Origin: Deltaproteobacteria bacterium
GTDB lineage: Bacteria > Desulfobacterota_B > Binatia > UBA9968
Assembly (NCBI GenBank): GCA_005879255.1
Contig: VBKY01000211.1
Location: 7,547-19,126 of the forward strand
Reading direction: 5' to 3'
Length of the DNA stretch: 11,580 nt
The translations under genes and the position numbers were made by a program. Below the pieces are notes generated by a model. It was not told the DNA's origin. It saw only the letters and a list, made by a program, of their open reading frames with translations, and made no database searches. Positions 1 through 6,601 of the stretch are shown piece after piece. The stretch's first letter is position 1. Each line of letters opens with the position of its first letter.

Positions 1-2
1 TA

Positions 3-446
3 GAGCAGGATCGTACTGCCCTGAGCCCGTTTTTCTCGAAGATTGAAATGGCGGCGGGTTACCAAATACCCAAATGCAGCGTACTGTTCATCTACGCTGA
101 CGTCGCGCCGGACGGTTCGTTAGGGCTTGGCGGCAACGTCACGATAAGGCATTTAGCCGAAAAAGCGGGTGCTTTCATTGCCGTGCTCGCTTCGAACAAT
201 ATTTCGGCGCATGCGCTCGCTGCGGCGAAGTTGCCCGGGCCAAAACGAGCCAATCTCGTGTGGACGCTTGATCGCAAAGGTGAAGCGTTCTGCCGATTCT
301 TTAGAGAACTTTTCACTCGGATGAACGCCGGTAAATCAATGCCGAGGGCATGGAACGCGATCGCTCCTCAATACCGACACAAGGCCCACCACGATCTTCC
401 TGTGACGATCTGTCAGATGGAAGCAGGGCAAGTGCGGTTCCGATGA
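3..446 (+). CDS. C-terminal part of an unrecognised protein, weakly CHAT-like; 5' end outside the window
   Basis: The frame is open from the left edge, so the gene probably starts upstream and this is its last 147 codons. An internal ATG at 48 is possible, but there is no convincing ribosome-binding site before it. Visible features are a hydrophobic strand after the Cys of PKCSVLFIYAD, a Gly-Ala-rich strand (AGAFIAVLAS), and a helical tail reading FFRELFTRMNAGKSMPRAW. That order (strand, GA-strand, then an aromatic/Leu helix followed by GKS..AW) resembles the C-terminus of CHAT caspase-like domains, where the tail reads roughly FY..L..GKS...A. The usual SAC motif is not seen, and the catalytic His would lie outside the window. 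The gene is convergent with the broken dipeptidase. Confidence that it is coding is fair; the family guess is weak. Confidence 0.45.
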   Translation, partial: EQDRTALSPFFSKIEMAAGYQIPKCSVLFIYADVAPDGSLGLGGNVTIRHLAEKAGAFIAVLASNNISAHALAAAKLPGPKRANLVWTLDRKGEAFCRFFRELFTRMNAGKSMPRAWNAIAPQYRHKAHHDLPVTICQMEAGQVRFR

Positions 447-632
447 TTCTAACGGCAGAGGTCGACGAAAGCGGATTATCATCACTGAGAACGAGGCACA
501 CGTCATGTCATCGAAAACCATATCGTTGACGTTTCGGACAAAAGCAGCTTTGTCCAATCTCTCAGAGGGGAAATAGCCTTTTATGCATCGAAGCTACAGG
601 GATTTAAATCATGGAGGTTTTCGGACCAACGG
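443..632 (+). pseudogene. Possible frameshifted small ORF downstream of the partial gene
   Basis: An ATG at 443 overlaps the previous stop (ATGA) and reads MILTAEVDESGLSSLRTR before a stop in that frame near 527. From about 500 a different frame reads coding-like sequence: RHVIENHIVDVSDKSSF, then VQSLRGEIAFYASKLQG. One extra base near 497-499 would join the two. The second frame runs on into the antisense of the dipeptidase 3' end, so no natural stop is seen before 666. No family is recognised. It could equally be non-coding sequence that happens to be open. A short inverted repeat (GGACAAA at 536-542, TTTGTCC at 549-555) lies inside it. Confidence 0.2.
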
Positions 633-665
633 TTGGGCTGCGCGTGGCGAACCGTATCGATTTGC

Positions 666-1478
666 TTATTCCGTCTTCCGAAGCTCGCTCGCGATGCGCT
701 GGACTTCGTCCATGACGCGCAGCAGATTACCGCCCCAAAGCTTGCCGATTTGCTCTTCCGTGTAACCGCGACGAACAAGCTCCAGCGTCACATTGAATGT
801 TTCGCTCGCGTCGTTCCAACCCGTTATACCGCCACCGCCGTCGAAATCCGACGTTATGCCAACGTGATCGAGTCCGATCAACTTCACCGCGTAGTCGATG
901 TGATCGATCAAGTCCTTCACCGACGCCGGTGGGTCACCCGGATATTCCTTGTCAATGACGGCCAGCTTGTTTTCGAATTCTTCCCGACGTTCGGCGGTGA
1001 GCTGCGCCAAGGCCAAGCGCATGTTACCGCGTTGTCCGCGTGGCGGCGGCTCGGGCAAATTGAACTCCCTTCTGAGCGTGGCGAGGGCCGCCATTCTTTC
1101 CGATGAGTCCGGCTTCGGCATCTTGATAAATCCGCTATAAGCGACCACTTGCATGACCCCGCCGCTTTTTTTCAGCGCTAGGAGTTGCTCGTCGTCCATG
1201 TTCCGGCTCACATCGCACAGCGCGCGCACGGCGGAATGCGAAGCGATAATCGGCGCCTTCGACAGCTCCAGCGTCTGCATCATGGACGCTTTCGACGGAT
1301 GGGAAACGTCGATCATCAGTCCCACCTTATTCATCTCGGCGATGACCTGCTTGCCGAGTGGCGACAGGCCGTTCCACTTCCAGCCGTCCCGCTCGCCGGT
1401 GTTGGAATCGGAGAGCTGGCTGTGGCCGTTATGCGAAAGCGACAGGTAGCGCCCTCCGCGATCGAAGAATTCCTTCAC
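666..1478 (-). pseudogene. M19 membrane dipeptidase, C-terminal fragment (broken gene)
   Basis: This 270-codon frame encodes the C-terminal two-thirds of a peptidase M19 (renal dipeptidase-like) zinc enzyme, which cleaves dipeptides, usually in the periplasm or as a lipoprotein. Recognisable blocks, counted from the GTG at 1478, are RYLSLSHNGHSQLSDS at about 10-25, LMIDVSHPSKAS with zinc-ligand His60, IIASHSAVRA with zinc-ligand His81, and GITSDFDGGGG with catalytic Asp211. In the whole enzyme this block follows the DDVRRI segment of the neighbouring fragment (1475-1996), which is now in another frame. The sequence before the GTG still reads PIGEEIGRV in this frame, as expected of M19 proteins, so the GTG is not a natural start. 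The fragment lacks the N-terminal HxD pair and is unlikely to be active alone. Confidence 0.85.
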
Positions 1479-1996
1479 CCGACCGATCTCCTCGCCGATC
1501 GGATGATCCGCCGGACGTCATCGGAAGTGAGTGCTAATTCGATTTTGTCCGGTGCAAGCTCTTTCGTGAGTCGATGAATCGCTTCGAATTTTTCGATCGC
1601 TGCGCCATAAGCACGCTCGTAACCTGAGCGCTTAAAGGCGTCGGGGTCGCGCGCCTCGGTTGTCTGGCCGACATAAACGACGAGAAATACCGCGCTGACA
1701 CCGCCGTCGAACATCTTCGGTAAATTGAACTGGTTATCCAGCCGCTCTGTGTAGTTCCGCTCGCCGGTAAAATTGGCAACGGCGATATCGACATGCGAGT
1801 CGAGAATGATCACGCGCTCGTGAATGGCCTGAGCCTTCTTGATAAGTTCCGCGTCGATCGGCGGATCCTGCGCCAAAACAAAAGAGAATGGTCCAGCGAG
1901 AGTCATGACAGCGCAACAGACAAGCGGGATGAGTTGGAAAAGTTCTAACGTATCAAAATTTGCGCGTAGCGGTGTGGTGCGGTGCACCCCCCTCAA
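1475..1996 (-). pseudogene. M19 membrane dipeptidase, N-terminal fragment with signal peptide (broken gene)
   Basis: This 173-codon fragment starts at a TTG (1996) preceded by AGAGAAAG. A GTG at 1987 is an alternative, and the first ATG lies too far inside the hydrophobic segment to be the start. Residues 18-42 form a signal-peptide core ending FVLA before QDPP, so export is expected. LDSHVDI holds His68 and Asp70, the first two M19 zinc ligands. The family-like stretch continues to LALTSDDVRRI, then runs out of frame into a stop. The roughly 17 residues that should follow are absent; in M19 enzymes they carry the metal-bridging Glu (IENGY block). The remaining C-terminus is encoded at 666-1478 in the other frame. 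It is either a true pseudogene or, less likely, an assembly error. Confidence 0.85.
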
Positions 1997-2147
1997 CTTT
2001 CTCTACTGATCCAAACACATCGCGCCGAATTTCAGAATCATACCAGCTGGGTTCAATGAGATACAGTAGCATAGACCAAAACGATTTTTCCGGACGCCTA
2101 GCTTGATCACTTACCGGCGTACATCGCTTTGACGACGTCTGGTCACT

Positions 2148-2642
2148 TTATCCCGCAAAATCGGGCTCTCCCTCACGCAGAGTGATCGTCATCCTGACAC
2201 AGAGCAACTCGATTCCGGACATTAGGCGGTGCGTCGTGCCCTGTTGCCGTTGACATCGCATAGCCAGGTAGAACGGCACGGCAGTGAGCGACGCATCGAG
2301 CCACAGAGCGTCCAAGCCCTCGGCGCGAGCTTCATCACACGCGTATCTAAACAGATCCTTGCCGATGCCCCGTCGACCATAGTCAGGGTTCACGTAAACT
2401 GCTTTGAGTTCTCTCGTTTTGTTGTCGTATTCCGAAAAGCCCACCACTTTGCTGTCAAATTCTGCTACGAAAAGACGACCCCGGGAAATGGGCTTCAAAT
2501 AATCCGTTGCCCTACGTGGACCGGCCCATGCCTCGATCTGAATTTGATCATAATCCACCGAACAAAGCTCTCTTATGGCCCGAGTATGAGCTTGGTAGAT
2601 CGATGGACAATCAGCTGGCACTGCTTGGCGGATCATGATCAT
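2148..2642 (-). CDS. GNAT family N-acetyltransferase
   Basis: This is a 164-residue GCN5-related acetyltransferase, which moves an acetyl group from acetyl-CoA to an amine; the substrate is unknown. The N-terminal strand IRQAVPADCPSIYQAH is typical of the family. Motif A, VYVNPDYGRRGIGKDLF at about 83-98, contains the RRGIG acetyl-CoA pyrophosphate loop. The following LWLDASLTAVPFYLAM at about 113-128 is the motif B region, in which the usual MGF is replaced by MRC. I chose the ATG at 2642; a TTG at 2648 and an ATG at 2636 are alternatives, and none has a strong ribosome-binding site. It is the last gene of the minus-strand run, about 70 bases after the second GNAT gene. The last 12 or so residues look like an extension past the usual family end. 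Confidence 0.85.
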   Translation of the reverse strand: MIMIRQAVPADCPSIYQAHTRAIRELCSVDYDQIQIEAWAGPRRATDYLKPISRGRLFVAEFDSKVVGFSEYDNKTRELKAVYVNPDYGRRGIGKDLFRYACDEARAEGLDALWLDASLTAVPFYLAMRCQRQQGTTHRLMSGIELLCVRMTITLREGEPDFAG

Positions 2643-2710
2643 CTTCAAGGTTCAGTTGCTGTTGTCTGCTGCCTATTTATTGTTATGCGGCGCGATCGAA
2701 AAACTATCTG

Positions 2711-3208
2711 TCAGAACGCGCAATCTAGACGGATCATGTAGCGTCGCTTTGTTCTGGACTCGGCCGGATAGTGCTCCGCATATGGATAGTCGTCAGGCAT
2801 TGTCACGGTTTCCACGTATTCAGCCCCGGCCAGCTCTATCGATCGACGTGACGCGTAATTGTCAACATCACAGGTCAGCCAAATCGGATTGAGTTCGTGG
2901 TGCGCAGCAATCGGCAAGAGCAGCCTGCAACTTCTCGAAGCATACTGGTGGCTGCGAAACTTCTCATGAACATTAAACCCGATATTCCCGCGAAAGTAAC
3001 GTTCATGATGAGTGACACCAATTCGAAAGTTGATGCCACCCATGACCTCAGTCGAAGATACGTTAACCATTTCGAAGCTGTAACATGGTGAGAAACCTTT
3101 GCGGTGATCTGCGGGTATCTTTTTACGGAGTTTGAGCCTCAACTCACCATCGACAAGAGCAGGTAAAGTCTCTAAAAATTCAATATCGAAGACCTTTTCT
3201 CGTCCCAT
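2711..3208 (-). CDS. GNAT-like acetyltransferase with altered acetyl-CoA loop
   Basis: This 165-residue protein has a GNAT-like C-terminal half: GNIGFNVHEKFRSHQYA at about 74-90, a long helix to about 103, WLTCDVDNYASRRSIELAG at about 110-128, and a final strand ending YMIRLDC. The TCDVDNYASRRSIELAG block is characteristic of GNAT proteins in which the Asn and following helix pack near CoA. The loop expected to read RGHGYA reads RSHQYA, so Gln (residue 88) replaces the conserved Gly. This may weaken acetyl-CoA binding or mark a divergent subfamily. The start ATG lies 14 bases after the stop of the NamZ-family gene, so the two are probably co-transcribed. The substrate is unknown. It is not closely related in sequence to the downstream GNAT. 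Confidence 0.78.
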   Translation of the reverse strand: MGREKVFDIEFLETLPALVDGELRLKLRKKIPADHRKGFSPCYSFEMVNVSSTEVMGGINFRIGVTHHERYFRGNIGFNVHEKFRSHQYASRSCRLLLPIAAHHELNPIWLTCDVDNYASRRSIELAGAEYVETVTMPDDYPYAEHYPAESRTKRRYMIRLDCAF

Positions 3209-3222
3209 GATCGATCGACGTG

Positions 3223-4428
3223 TTATCGATATAGCAGCACAGACTCGCGCTCTTCAGACCACGAATCTTCATCCGGAATTGCCAGTGCATCTAGATCGGC
3301 GGGCTTGGCACCAGGATCGTCAACCCATTGGCGCAGAAGGTCGCTGCCATTGATCAAATCGATGGCGAGCCGATCACGTTCGTATTCATAGGTGAAGTTG
3401 CGCCAGAGATCGTAGCCCGGGCGCAAGGCCCGCAAGGACTTCAGCACGAGCGCGACCAATCGCCAGGGTCGAAAATTTTCGTGATCGTAACTCGCATCCT
3501 CGACGTGAATCTGAATTCCGGCGCAAAGCTTCCCAGCATGCTTGTGAAACGTCGGCTCGAACCAGCACTCGCGCAGTCGACAGCCGCGCAGCCACTCTGG
3601 CGCGAAGGATTCCATCTTATTCAAGAGAGAGCGCGGCTCGATGTCCGGCGCCCCGAAAAGCTCCAGCGGTCTCGTCGTACCGCGCCCTTCGGAAAGCGTC
3701 GTGCCTTCCAGCATGACGGTTCCGGCATAGGAACGCGCCATCCAAAGATTTGCAGCGTTGGGACTCGGGTTGATCCATGCGCGTTCGCCGATCGGCCAGC
3801 CGTAACCCGGTGCCGCTGTGGGATTCCAACCTTCCATCGTGATCACTTCGCAATCGACGTTGAGACGAAACGTGCGCACAAACCACTTCGCCAGCTCACC
3901 CAACGTCAAACCATGACGCATCGGCAACTGCCCTGCGCCGACGAAACTCTGCCAGCCCGGCCGCAGTTTCAGCCCTTCCACTGGACGCCCAACTGGATTG
4001 GGACGGTCAAGCACGCAAACTGATTTTTTATATTGCGCCGCCGCTTCGAGAACGTAACGCAGCGTCGTAATGAACGTGTATATACGGCAACCGACGTCCT
4101 GCAGATCGACGAGGAGAACATCGAAGTTATCCATCATCGCCGCCGTCGGCCGGCGCACTTCGCCGTACAGGCTAAAGACCGGAATCCCGTGCACGGAATC
4201 GTGGAAATCTCGCGACTCGATCATATTGTCTTGTTTGTCGCCGCGCAGCCCATGCTGGGGGCCAAAGGCCGCGGTGAGCCTGATATCCTTCAATGCTACC
4301 AGTGTATCGAGCGAGTGCGTCAAGTCACGCGTGACCGAGGCTGGATGGGCAAGCAATGCGACACGCTTTCCCGCCAATGGCTTTCGTAGCTTTGAGTCTT
4401 CGAGGAATCGGTCAATTCCAAACTTCAT
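3223..4428 (-). CDS. DUF1343 protein (NamZ/YbbC family, exo-beta-N-acetylmuramidase-like)
   Basis: This 401-residue protein is full length for DUF1343 (PF07075, GH171). The characterised member, NamZ of Bacillus subtilis, releases terminal MurNAc from peptidoglycan fragments. Family blocks appear in order: VALLAHPASV at 23-32, AFGPQHGLRG at 54-63, PVFSLYGE at 83-90, LLVDLQDVGCRIYTF at 105-119, LDRPNPVG at 140-147, INPSPNAANLW at 219-229, and EGTTLSEGRGTTRP at 241-254. The PEHG form common in the family reads PQHG here (Gln58), followed by QDNMIES, which I believe marks a subgroup. There is no signal peptide, so the protein is predicted to be cytoplasmic, unlike secreted NamZ. It starts 30 bases after the DOMON-like gene and ends 14 bases before a GNAT gene. 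Family call strong; exact activity inferred. Confidence 0.93.
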   Translation of the reverse strand: MKFGIDRFLEDSKLRKPLAGKRVALLAHPASVTRDLTHSLDTLVALKDIRLTAAFGPQHGLRGDKQDNMIESRDFHDSVHGIPVFSLYGEVRRPTAAMMDNFDVLLVDLQDVGCRIYTFITTLRYVLEAAAQYKKSVCVLDRPNPVGRPVEGLKLRPGWQSFVGAGQLPMRHGLTLGELAKWFVRTFRLNVDCEVITMEGWNPTAAPGYGWPIGERAWINPSPNAANLWMARSYAGTVMLEGTTLSEGRGTTRPLELFGAPDIEPRSLLNKMESFAPEWLRGCRLRECWFEPTFHKHAGKLCAGIQIHVEDASYDHENFRPWRLVALVLKSLRALRPGYDLWRNFTYEYERDRLAIDLINGSDLLRQWVDDPGAKPADLDALAIPDEDSWSEERESVLLYR

Positions 4429-4458
4429 CGCTTGCTATCTTAAACCCTTTCACAGATT

Positions 4459-5025
4459 CTAACTAGGCAAAGTAATAGCCAGAGCAAAAGAATTGAGATG
4501 ATGGAAGTCGGGCTTGCCCGCCGGATGATTTAGTGCCCAATACGAAAGCCGGCCATCACTTTCTTCGATCACAGCGCACAGCCCGAGACGCAAAGTCGCT
4601 CCTGGTTGCATCGCCGGCAGTCGATTCAAGCGAATGACCGCGCTCAGCTCCAACATTTCGGATTCCTTTCGCACAACGATCTTCGGGTCGAGCTTATCGT
4701 CGTCAACCGTCCCGCCATCGCGATAGTCTCGAAAAGCATAAGCCCCCCATTCACCGGACGGCGAAAAATTAAATTCAAAATATGCCGGGCTGTCTTTGAA
4801 GCCAATGAATGCTTCAAAGCATGTGTGCTGCCACAGACCATCTATTCGACACGGCTGTCGAGGCGGCGGAATTAGAAGACGAGCCATATCGCCTCGGATG
4901 ACATAACCGAGAGTAACTTCTGCAACCCGCTTCCATGCCGCATCTACCTCGATGCCGTTGACCGCCTGGCTGGCAGTTTCAGGGTGTTGCCTAAGCGCAC
5001 CGGAAAAATCAGTGGCTGAACTCAT
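4459..5025 (-). CDS. DOMON-like domain protein (DOMON_murB-like type)
   Basis: This 188-residue protein matches the single-domain DOMON-like beta-sandwich group (cd09627-type, DOMON_murB_like), thought to bind a sugar or haem-like ligand; no reaction is established. Hallmarks are the N-terminal HPETASQAVNGIEV, LWQHTCFEAF at 64-73, AYFEFNFSPSGEWGAYAF at 81-98, and YWALNHPAGKPDFHH at 162-176. I chose the ATG at 5025 because AAGGA lies 9 bases upstream and the family begins near there. An in-frame ATG at 5097 would add 24 residues without a visible ribosome-binding site. There is no signal peptide. It is the first gene of the minus-strand run and is followed after 30 bases by the NamZ-family gene, which fits a shared amino-sugar role. 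Family call strong, function inferred. Confidence 0.88.
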   Translation of the reverse strand: MSSATDFSGALRQHPETASQAVNGIEVDAAWKRVAEVTLGYVIRGDMARLLIPPPRQPCRIDGLWQHTCFEAFIGFKDSPAYFEFNFSPSGEWGAYAFRDYRDGGTVDDDKLDPKIVVRKESEMLELSAVIRLNRLPAMQPGATLRLGLCAVIEESDGRLSYWALNHPAGKPDFHHLNSFALAITLPS

Positions 5026-5113
5026 AACCGTGCGTCCTTGTGGCATTAAGTTAGATAGATCCGGATCAAGAAAACCGGCGGCACTCGATCGGCTCATCGA
5101 ACACCGATTCTGA

Positions 5114-5428
5114 TCAAATCGTATGGATGTCTTGCGCGGTGATCAAGACATCCACCTGCTGGAGAAGCCGCTTCGGATTTCCCTTGAATTACATTAAGAA
5201 CCTTTGAGTCTTCCGATCGGCGCCGGCAATGATTTCAATCTTGATGATGTCCTCGGTGAAATCCACGGCGCCGTATTCCCAAGCCCCTTGGTACGAAGCG
5301 GATTGAGAACAGACGGTCCGCGCTCCGAAGACGGCGACTACCTCTTTACGAATTTGTTTGATTTTCTCAGCTTCGATTTTCCGGCCATCGTTCTACTGCA
5401 ACGGCATGTAAATCTCATACTTTTTCAT
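5114..5428 (-). pseudogene. Small uncharacterised gene interrupted by two in-frame stops
   Basis: Reading from the ATG at 5428 in one frame to a TGA at 5114-5116 gives 104 codons of convincing protein, broken by TAG at 5393-5395 (codon 12) and TAA at 5189-5191 (codon 80). The protein begins MKKYEIYMPLQ, then stop, then NDGRKIEAEKIKQIRKEVV. It continues with FGARTV, YQGAWEYGAVDFTEDIIKI and EIIAGADRKTQRFLM, then stop, and ends FKGNPKRLLQQVDVLITA plus QDIHTI. From memory, KYEIY.PL.YNDG..IE is the start of a small, functionally unknown family, so the TAG probably replaced a Tyr codon. No frameshift is needed. It lies 49 bases downstream of the binding-protein gene, on the same strand. Two nonsense changes in an otherwise intact frame suggest recent inactivation; readthrough cannot be excluded. 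Confidence 0.6.
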
Positions 5429-5477
5429 GCTGCGAAGGGAGATTAGTGCGTTTACAAGAAAGTGTAACCGTCCGTGA

Positions 5478-6467
5478 TTAGCTCTTCCCACCCATCCTCT
5501 TAAAAAACCCTTCTTTCTCCAGCTCATCCATCAAGCGCTCGTCGACGTACTTCGCGACGTTGGTATCGAACTTAGTCGCCGGTGAACGTTGCTGGAGCAT
5601 GTCGATGGCGGCCTGCATGCCTTCGTGCGACATGCGCGGCGGCGAAGAGAACGTCGTTGCAAAATATTGATACGTCTCCTCTACGACCGCCGGGTTTTTT
5701 TGCTTCATCCGCCGCGTGAGCAACGCCACTCCTTTATCCTTGTTCGTCATGAACTGATGAATTCCCTCGGCGTACGCGTGCAAGAATCGCTTCATCGTAT
5801 CCCGGTTCTCGTCGAGAAAGGAGCGGCGCGTGGCGATGGCGTTCATCGGAAAGTAAGCGGCTTTGAGCTCGGTCATGTGCGCGAGCGTCGGCAAGCCCAT
5901 GCGCGCGGCTTCGCCGGTTTCCGGCGGCGCCAGTAGGGTCGCATCGAGCGCGCCGCTCGACAAAGCAAGCAGACGATTGGCGGCAGGTCCGCTGGCGAGC
6001 AGCGTGACGGACTGGCGCGGAATATTCCATTCCTTGAGTGCCAGGATGAGAGAAACTTCGTGGGCGCCACCGAAGGCCACAATTCCGACTTTTTTGCCGA
6101 CGAGATCTTTCGGTTGGCGGACATTTTTCTGTGCCACGAGACTAAACGGAAATTTGTTCAATGATGAAGCGACGAATACCAGATCCGCGCCTTGGTTGAT
6201 TGCCGAGATCAACGCGGTGCCGTCGATCTGGCCAAAGTGGATGCTGCCGCCGAGCATTGCCTGCGCGCCCCGCGCCGATCCGGGGATCATGACAAGATCG
6301 ACGTTCACGCCGTGTTTTGTCAAGAAACCCAAGTCTTTGGCGGCCCACAGCGGCGCTTGAAATCCAGCAAAGCCGGCGTAGCTGGCGATGTACTTTTCTT
6401 GCGCGGTAACTCGTATTGGTAGAATTACCAACGCCAGCAGGAGCGCCGTATTCACGGATCTGATCAT
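5478..6467 (-). CDS. ABC-type substrate-binding protein, NMT1/THI5-like (SsuA/TauA type)
   Basis: This 329-residue periplasmic binding protein has a signal peptide at residues 1-22 (hydrophobic core ALLLALVILP, cleavage after VTA). The fold markers are ASYAGFAGFQAPLWAAKDLGF at 28-48, the GVNVDLVMIPGSA strand, FGQIDGTALISAINQGADL around 78-96, PKDLVGKKVGIVAFGGAHE around 119-137, and DATLLAPPETG around 174-184. Members deliver pyrimidines, sulfonates, nitrate or aromatic acids to ABC importers; the ligand is not readable from sequence. The ATG at 6467 has a strong GGGAGGT ribosome-binding site 9 bases upstream. No permease or ATPase gene lies nearby, so it is an orphan within this window. It is transcribed away from the aldolase genes across 134 bases that include a perfect palindrome beside its ribosome-binding site. 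Confidence 0.9.
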   Translation of the reverse strand: MIRSVNTALLLALVILPIRVTAQEKYIASYAGFAGFQAPLWAAKDLGFLTKHGVNVDLVMIPGSARGAQAMLGGSIHFGQIDGTALISAINQGADLVFVASSLNKFPFSLVAQKNVRQPKDLVGKKVGIVAFGGAHEVSLILALKEWNIPRQSVTLLASGPAANRLLALSSGALDATLLAPPETGEAARMGLPTLAHMTELKAAYFPMNAIATRRSFLDENRDTMKRFLHAYAEGIHQFMTNKDKGVALLTRRMKQKNPAVVEETYQYFATTFSSPPRMSHEGMQAAIDMLQQRSPATKFDTNVAKYVDERLMDELEKEGFFKRMGGKS

Positions 6468-6479
6468 GGATTACTTACC

Positions 6480-6495
6480 TCCCATTCGAATGGGA
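6480..6495. promoter_or_regulatory. Perfect 16-bp palindrome, candidate operator
   Basis: TCCCATTCGAATGGGA is a perfect inverted repeat with no spacer. Its left arm overlaps the GGGAGGT ribosome-binding site (6477-6483) of the minus-strand binding-protein gene. It sits in the short divergent region shared with the aldolase genes. A dimeric repressor site is the simplest reading; a small RNA hairpin masking the ribosome-binding site is an alternative, although a zero-loop palindrome would form only a short stem. No regulator gene is present in the window. Confidence 0.4.
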
Positions 6496-6536
6496 TTAAC
6501 CTCCGCGCCGCGCGGGTTGTCAAGCGGATCGCAGCC

Positions 6537-6565
6537 TTGACACCCCGGTGACCGGCCAATAAAAC
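6537..6565 (+). promoter_or_regulatory. Candidate sigma70-type promoter for the aldolase genes
   Basis: TTGACA at 6537-6542 is a perfect -35 hexamer. TAAAAC at 6560-6565, 17 bases further on, matches four of six -10 positions. It lies about 36 bases before the aldolase start and points into that gene. The call rests on sequence match only. Confidence 0.4.
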
Positions 6566-6601
6566 CGATTGGACAAAAGTTTTTGTCGCAAAGGAGTCGC
6601 C

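Noticed and set aside
536..555. Inverted repeat GGACAAA / TTTGTCC with a 6-base loop, as a terminator between convergent genes
   Set aside because: Only a 7-bp AT-containing stem, with no T-run on either strand.
633..1106. Plus-strand open frame of 157 codons
   Set aside because: It is the antisense of the M19 dipeptidase, whose zinc-ligand motifs are clear on the minus strand.
2838..3221. ATCGATCGACGTG present at 2838-2850 and again at 3209-3221
   Set aside because: A short, self-similar 13-mer, one copy inside a gene; probably chance or coding constraint.
3328..4023. Plus-strand open frame of 231 codons
   Set aside because: Antisense shadow of the NamZ-family gene; low-complexity Arg/Gln-rich translation and no family resemblance.
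5204..5446. Plus-strand open frame of 80 codons
   Set aside because: The minus strand here reads as a coherent protein with two stops, so this frame is more likely its antisense.
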